DNA of 64,000 nt from Pseudobdellovibrionaceae bacterium (GTDB lineage Bacteria > Bdellovibrionota > Bdellovibrionia > Bdellovibrionales > Bdellovibrionaceae). The position numbers and the translations under genes were made by a program. The notes beneath the pieces are model-generated. The model did not search any database. It saw only the letters and a program-made list of their open reading frames with translations, and was not told where the DNA came from. This document shows, piece after piece, positions 61,080 to 64,000 of the stretch; the stretch's first letter is position 1, and every line of letters starts with the position of its first letter. The DNA lies in the NCBI GenBank assembly GCA_016785955.1, contig JAEUWH010000007.1, forward strand, positions 1 to 64,000, given 5' to 3'.

Positions 61080-61862
61080 TTAATTTAGATAGTACTCGTC
61101 CAAAATTTTACCCAATTTCGGATCAATACGATGGGATAAAAAGTAGCCACCTTTATATTCGCCTTTTTGCGGGACAAACGTCAAATAGCCCAATGCTGGT
61201 TTTGTTTTGTCGGGGCCACGAATCGAGAACATCAATTCGTGGATGATAACACCTGAAATTGGGGGTACGGGATTGAATGAAGTTTCAGCATACAGACCCA
61301 TAGCTTCACCACTTAGGTATAAGTAAACCTTTTTATCTCTATTGGGAGTGAGTAAAATTGCTTTTGAGGGTGGTTCCCCCGCAGGAAAGTAGGGTACGCG
61401 ATCACCATTTGGCAATTTGGCAACGACTTCTGTGACGTTTCGCAGCACATATTTAACGGGAATCGAGAGCGTTAAGAATGGTCGATCATTGACGTATTCA
61501 ACATAGAGCTTCATTCCTGGATATTCGGGGAAGCTCATGCTGAGTAGTACTGGATCGACGATCATCGGGATTCTCAATAGAAAAGAGCCGGTGGCGCGGT
61601 TAAAATCGATCGAGACAACGCCTGATGCGGAAGGGCCTTCCGCTACGGAACCCGTCATGTCGGCATTTTTGATTATGGCTTCCAGTGCTTTGCGATGCTG
61701 GGCTGCGGTTTCGTCCGAAGGTGTGTGTGTTGCCGAGTTGTTGTCTCCGGTATTTGAAGGGTCAGTATTTGGGGACTGATTCGGTCTAAATCCTGGCGCA
61801 CACTGGATCAAGAAAGCTAAACTGAAGCCTAAGAGCATACGTGAATATAACTTCGTATTCAT
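61080..61862 (-). CDS. Lipoprotein of unknown function
   Basis: A 260-residue lipoprotein (lipobox LIQC, C21). A Pro/Asn/Thr-rich linker (about 25-50) precedes a beta-rich domain (about 70-255) containing SVEYPGMKLYVEYVNDRP-like strands and ILLTPNRDKKVYLYL. I recognise no family. It is likely outer-membrane or periplasmic and monocistronic. Confidence 0.75.
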   Translation of the reverse strand: MNTKLYSRMLLGFSLAFLIQCAPGFRPNQSPNTDPSNTGDNNSATHTPSDETAAQHRKALEAIIKNADMTGSVAEGPSASGVVSIDFNRATGSFLLRIPMIVDPVLLSMSFPEYPGMKLYVEYVNDRPFLTLSIPVKYVLRNVTEVVAKLPNGDRVPYFPAGEPPSKAILLTPNRDKKVYLYLSGEAMGLYAETSFNPVPPISGVIIHELMFSIRGPDKTKPALGYLTFVPQKGEYKGGYFLSHRIDPKLGKILDEYYLN

Positions 61863-61999
61863 ATTTTTTCCTTTATTAAGTGGTGCTTCAGAAGTTACAT
61901 GCGATTCACACTCCTAAAATCCATCGGACTAAAGCATAACGGACTTTAGATGTGCGAAAGTAATTCTAAAAAAACTGAGTAACAATAATTTTAGTTTTT

Positions 62000-62038
62000 T
62001 TAAAAAATAGTTTTTCTGCGGACATAGAGCCCGCAGAA
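62000..62038 (-). terminator. Probable intrinsic terminator of the BPL_N-like gene
   Basis: On the minus strand TTCTGCGG (62038-62031) pairs with CCGCAGAA (62021-62014), an 8-bp GC-containing stem, and a T run follows five bases later. It lies about 90 bases after the stop of the gene at 62127. Confidence 0.55.
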
Positions 62039-62126
62039 TGTTTGCGACGAAAGTACTAGATCAAATTGAGACAAGGCGAGGAAGTGACTGTGGCTGTAGA
62101 GCGTGTTGCAAGCCAGTGGCTTAAAA

Positions 62127-63005
62127 TTATAGAGTATTTTGGAAATAGTTTACAAATATGGACTCTAAGATTGGCCATTCGCTGTCAGGATCATGATAAC
62201 GAATGCCCAAAACAGATTGGTTTTCTTCAATCTCTAAGTGAGGTCCCGATAAAAAGACGCGGCCTTTACCAAACTCAAACACAATCATCGCAGGAAAATT
62301 TTTAGAAAACTCGGAGTACATTTTGATGCGTTTTAATTTTGCTTCGGTTTCGTCGACTAAGAATGCAGGGCCTCCCAGAAGTAAAATGCGATAATCTTTT
62401 TTAAAGTTTTGCATGTAGAACTTGAAATCTAACATGCCTCCTTTAAATGGTTTTACTTTTAAAGCGGTTCCGTCAAAGGCGATCCCATTTAAAAGGCCAA
62501 TTCCGTAAGGAGTTGGCATCGGCGTTGGGCCTTGGCGATGTGATGTCGCATAAAATGCTCCGGCACAAATTCCAACATAGTTCCCGCCAGCGTTGACGAA
62601 TTTCAAAATCTCTTGGGCTCCCTTGGAACCCAGGTTTTCATTGTAGATCCAAGATTTTCCGCCGGGCATAATCAGCGTATGAAAGCCACCTTTGTTCAGC
62701 GAGCCATTGAGGATGTCTTTTTCATAGATCACCTTATAAGAGCGACGACGGCTGTATAAAAAGTTTTTCAAGTGACGTTTGCCAAAAAGCCAAGTGCCTT
62801 TGCCATAAAAGAGGCCCACAACTTTGGCTTTACCCGGAAAAATAACTTGGTCGGGCAATTGATCCACTTGGTTATCTTTCAAATCATTCCAAGAGCCTTC
62901 GTCCACACCTTGATATTCCATGTACATAAGACTGCCGTTGTAACCAAAGGCTTGAGTCAGGCTCAGCACAGCTAATATGATTATCGAGTAGAATAATTTT
63001 TGCAT
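62127..63005 (-). CDS. Exported BPL_N / class I glutamine amidotransferase-like protein
   Basis: A 292-residue protein with a signal peptide (about 1-21, LAVLSLTQAFG). The fold matches the biotin-ligase N-terminal (BPL_N)/GATase1-like group: LIMPGGKSWIYNENLG, nucleophile C147 in NYVGICAGAFYAT, and the H256-x-E258 pair in LSGPHLEIE. In cytoplasmic relatives this is an amidotransferase-like or accessory domain; here it is exported and alone. The substrate is unknown. The 3' end is 89 bases before a hairpin terminator. Confidence 0.8.
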   Translation of the reverse strand: MQKLFYSIIILAVLSLTQAFGYNGSLMYMEYQGVDEGSWNDLKDNQVDQLPDQVIFPGKAKVVGLFYGKGTWLFGKRHLKNFLYSRRRSYKVIYEKDILNGSLNKGGFHTLIMPGGKSWIYNENLGSKGAQEILKFVNAGGNYVGICAGAFYATSHRQGPTPMPTPYGIGLLNGIAFDGTALKVKPFKGGMLDFKFYMQNFKKDYRILLLGGPAFLVDETEAKLKRIKMYSEFSKNFPAMIVFEFGKGRVFLSGPHLEIEENQSVLGIRYHDPDSEWPILESIFVNYFQNTL

Positions 63006-63325
63006 AGAATTGATCCTAGTCAGCGATTTGACGACTTGTCATTGAAAAAAACTGAAAATAAATGAAAAAAATAAATGAAAATAAATGGAAGAAATAGACA
63101 AAAAAGTAAAAAAACTAAACGAAAAATTTTGAGTGAAAAGTTTTCTCTAAGTTCTCTAAATTTTGAAAAGTTTTGAAAAATTTTGAAAAATTTAAATTCA
63201 CGCGTTTTTGGCCAGAGTGTAGTATAAAAAGGCATTTATTGAGTTGCAGACGCATTCTATTGTATTTCAGCTGGAATATGTTTCGCATGAGTGAGCCTAA
63301 GGTTCGTCAGAGAAAGGGATCTCAT
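63006..63325. other. AT-rich spacer between divergent exported-protein genes
   Basis: A 320-base, strongly AT-rich region with repeated A/T blocks: GAAAATAAAT-like repeats at about 63054-63088 and a 10-bp repeat at 63161-63190. A TATAAA at 63223-63228 might be a -10 for the downstream gene, but no good -35 is visible at the proper distance. No RNA gene is seen. Confidence 0.5.
63161..63190. repeat. Three 10-bp TTTTGAAAAR tandem units (phased A/T tracts)
   Basis: TTTTGAAAAG, TTTTGAAAAA and TTTTGAAAAA follow one another exactly. The 10-bp period matches one turn of the helix, so the A/T tracts are phased and should bend the DNA. They lie about 135 bases upstream of a start codon. Confidence 0.85.
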
Positions 63326-64000
63326 ATGATCACGAGTAGAAAAGTATACTGGTTCACTCTAGTTTTCATCGTTATGAATACGTCCTTGGCTCGTACGGAA
63401 AAATTTGACGATTTTTTAGTTTCATTAGATAGGCATCTTCCGATTGATACCTCGTTCATGCGGTTGGTTCTTGAAAAACACAATACGCGTCTAGCTCATC
63501 CCAGTATTTTAGAGAGTTGGGGATTGATTAACCGAGACGCGGCAGCCTCGTATCACGAAATTTTAAATACGATTATTTTAAAACCAGAATATACGACAAC
63601 ATATAAACAGGACGATGGACAGAAAAAGGTTCGCGTGAAGACCTATAGCGAGTTACAGCAATCAGAGCCCGTGATATGGTACGTGCGTTTGGGCACGATT
63701 TTTCATGAACTTTCACATGCAGAATTTGCGTGGCTATCTCGTTCGACGGTTGCCGAAGATCAAGCGCTTATGCAATTTTTAAAAATTGACTTTGATGATT
63801 ACCTAAAAGAGAAGCACCCTCAGTACTCGGCGAGCGAACGGAAAATTGCCCGTTCCGAGTTGTTTGCCTATTTTCGGGATGAGTTCATGACTAGACTCAT
63901 CACCACGATTGAGGAAGTGTTTATAGAGAACGGTTACGTCAAAGCCAATCGTAGTTGTAGAAACACCGCTGTGTTTTTAAAAAATCTCGCCGAACATCCA
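63326..64000 (+). CDS. Exported protein with HExxH zinc-protease-like motif (3' end outside window)
   Basis: The open frame from ATG 63326 runs to the window end, 225 codons, with AAAGGG at 63313-63318 as ribosome binding site. A signal peptide covers about residues 1-22 (VYWFTLVFIVMNTSLA). The motif FHELSH at 126-131 (H127, E128, H131) is a candidate zinc site. The remaining sequence is charged and helical. The third ligand lies beyond or is not identified. A peptidase is possible; the family is not recognised. Confidence 0.75.
   Translation, partial: MITSRKVYWFTLVFIVMNTSLARTEKFDDFLVSLDRHLPIDTSFMRLVLEKHNTRLAHPSILESWGLINRDAAASYHEILNTIILKPEYTTTYKQDDGQKKVRVKTYSELQQSEPVIWYVRLGTIFHELSHAEFAWLSRSTVAEDQALMQFLKIDFDDYLKEKHPQYSASERKIARSELFAYFRDEFMTRLITTIEEVFIENGYVKANRSCRNTAVFLKNLAEHP

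Noticed and set aside
62066-62305. Plus-strand open frame of 79 codons overlapping the BPL_N-like gene
   Set aside because: It lies mostly antisense to a well-supported gene with signal peptide and catalytic motifs.
1-64000. CRISPR arrays, tRNA or rRNA genes and insertion sequences
   Set aside because: I found no spaced direct-repeat arrays, cloverleaf-like intergenic sequence, rRNA stretches, transposase motifs or terminal inverted repeats when reading the gene-free regions. The only tandem arrays are the heptamer at 33596-33644 and the 10-bp units at 63161-63190.

Overview
The window looks like one stretch of chromosome from a Gram-negative predatory or predator-like bacterium of the Bdellovibrio group (Bdellovibrionota). 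This placement is an inference from gene content and style, not from a marker gene. The genes are densely packed with many 4-base start/stop overlaps. There are many lipoproteins and secreted hydrolases, a mlaEFD lipid-transport operon, a soluble-arm Complex I cluster, GYF_2/PilZ/HD-GYP signalling proteins and a lysine/alanine-rich histone-H1-like protein with an acidic tail. The base composition is AT-leaning throughout, with no obvious compositional island. I see no rRNA, tRNA, CRISPR array, insertion sequence or prophage.

Layout, left half. A gene tail (1-51) is followed by lon and an RNase HI with an extra hybrid-binding domain (309-3459), then a small secreted protein. A minus-strand set follows: nadB, an alpha/beta hydrolase and a lipoprotein. 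Next come a membrane histidine kinase overlapping a protein with a broken GGDEF motif, then alr (7221-12097); mlaE-mlaF-mlaD (12263-15173); and a tight train of purH, a GYF_2/TPR membrane protein, a secreted protein, a YhaM-like exonuclease, cysE and an HD-GYP protein (15289-21883). On the minus strand are a HAD phosphatase, rsmI, hrpB and a GNAT-like acyltransferase (21915-26995). Then phnD-phnC-phnE and a hotdog thioesterase (27139-30273), a stand-alone response regulator, and a double-GYF_2/PilZ protein coupled to a VWA-like lipoprotein.

Layout, right half. A spacer at 33310-33688 carries a 7-bp tandem repeat. The korA-korB pair (2-oxoacid:ferredoxin oxidoreductase) is divergent from a glutaryl-CoA dehydrogenase (33689-37820). 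A secreted subtilisin-type protease follows. The nuoB-nuoCD-nuoE-nuoF-nuoG-nuoI cluster (40293-46401) has no membrane-arm genes and ends in a strong terminator. That terminator stem contains the likely ribosome binding site of the next gene, an EamA-family transporter. Then come two exported proteins (an alpha/beta hydrolase and a YiiX-like NlpC/P60 hydrolase), small secreted or hypothetical proteins, recO, xerC, a sigma-54 activator, a TonB-dependent receptor, the histone-like gene with palindromic upstream DNA, an exported BPL_N/amidotransferase-like protein, and the start of an exported protein with an HExxH motif.

How the parts fit. Central metabolism is represented by kor, gcdH, nuo, purH, nadB and cysE. 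Envelope building and maintenance is represented by mla, alr and lon. Cyclic-di-GMP-type regulation is represented by a degenerate GGDEF protein, an HD-GYP protein and a PilZ protein. Several secreted enzymes would suit degradation of other cells. No single obviously new defence or mobile system is visible. The most unusual items are the bipolar histone-like protein and its palindromic promoter, the reversed-order RNase H/HBD, the GYF_2-GYF_2-PilZ architecture, the MlaD with a beta-rich tail, and the terminator that buries the eamA ribosome binding site.
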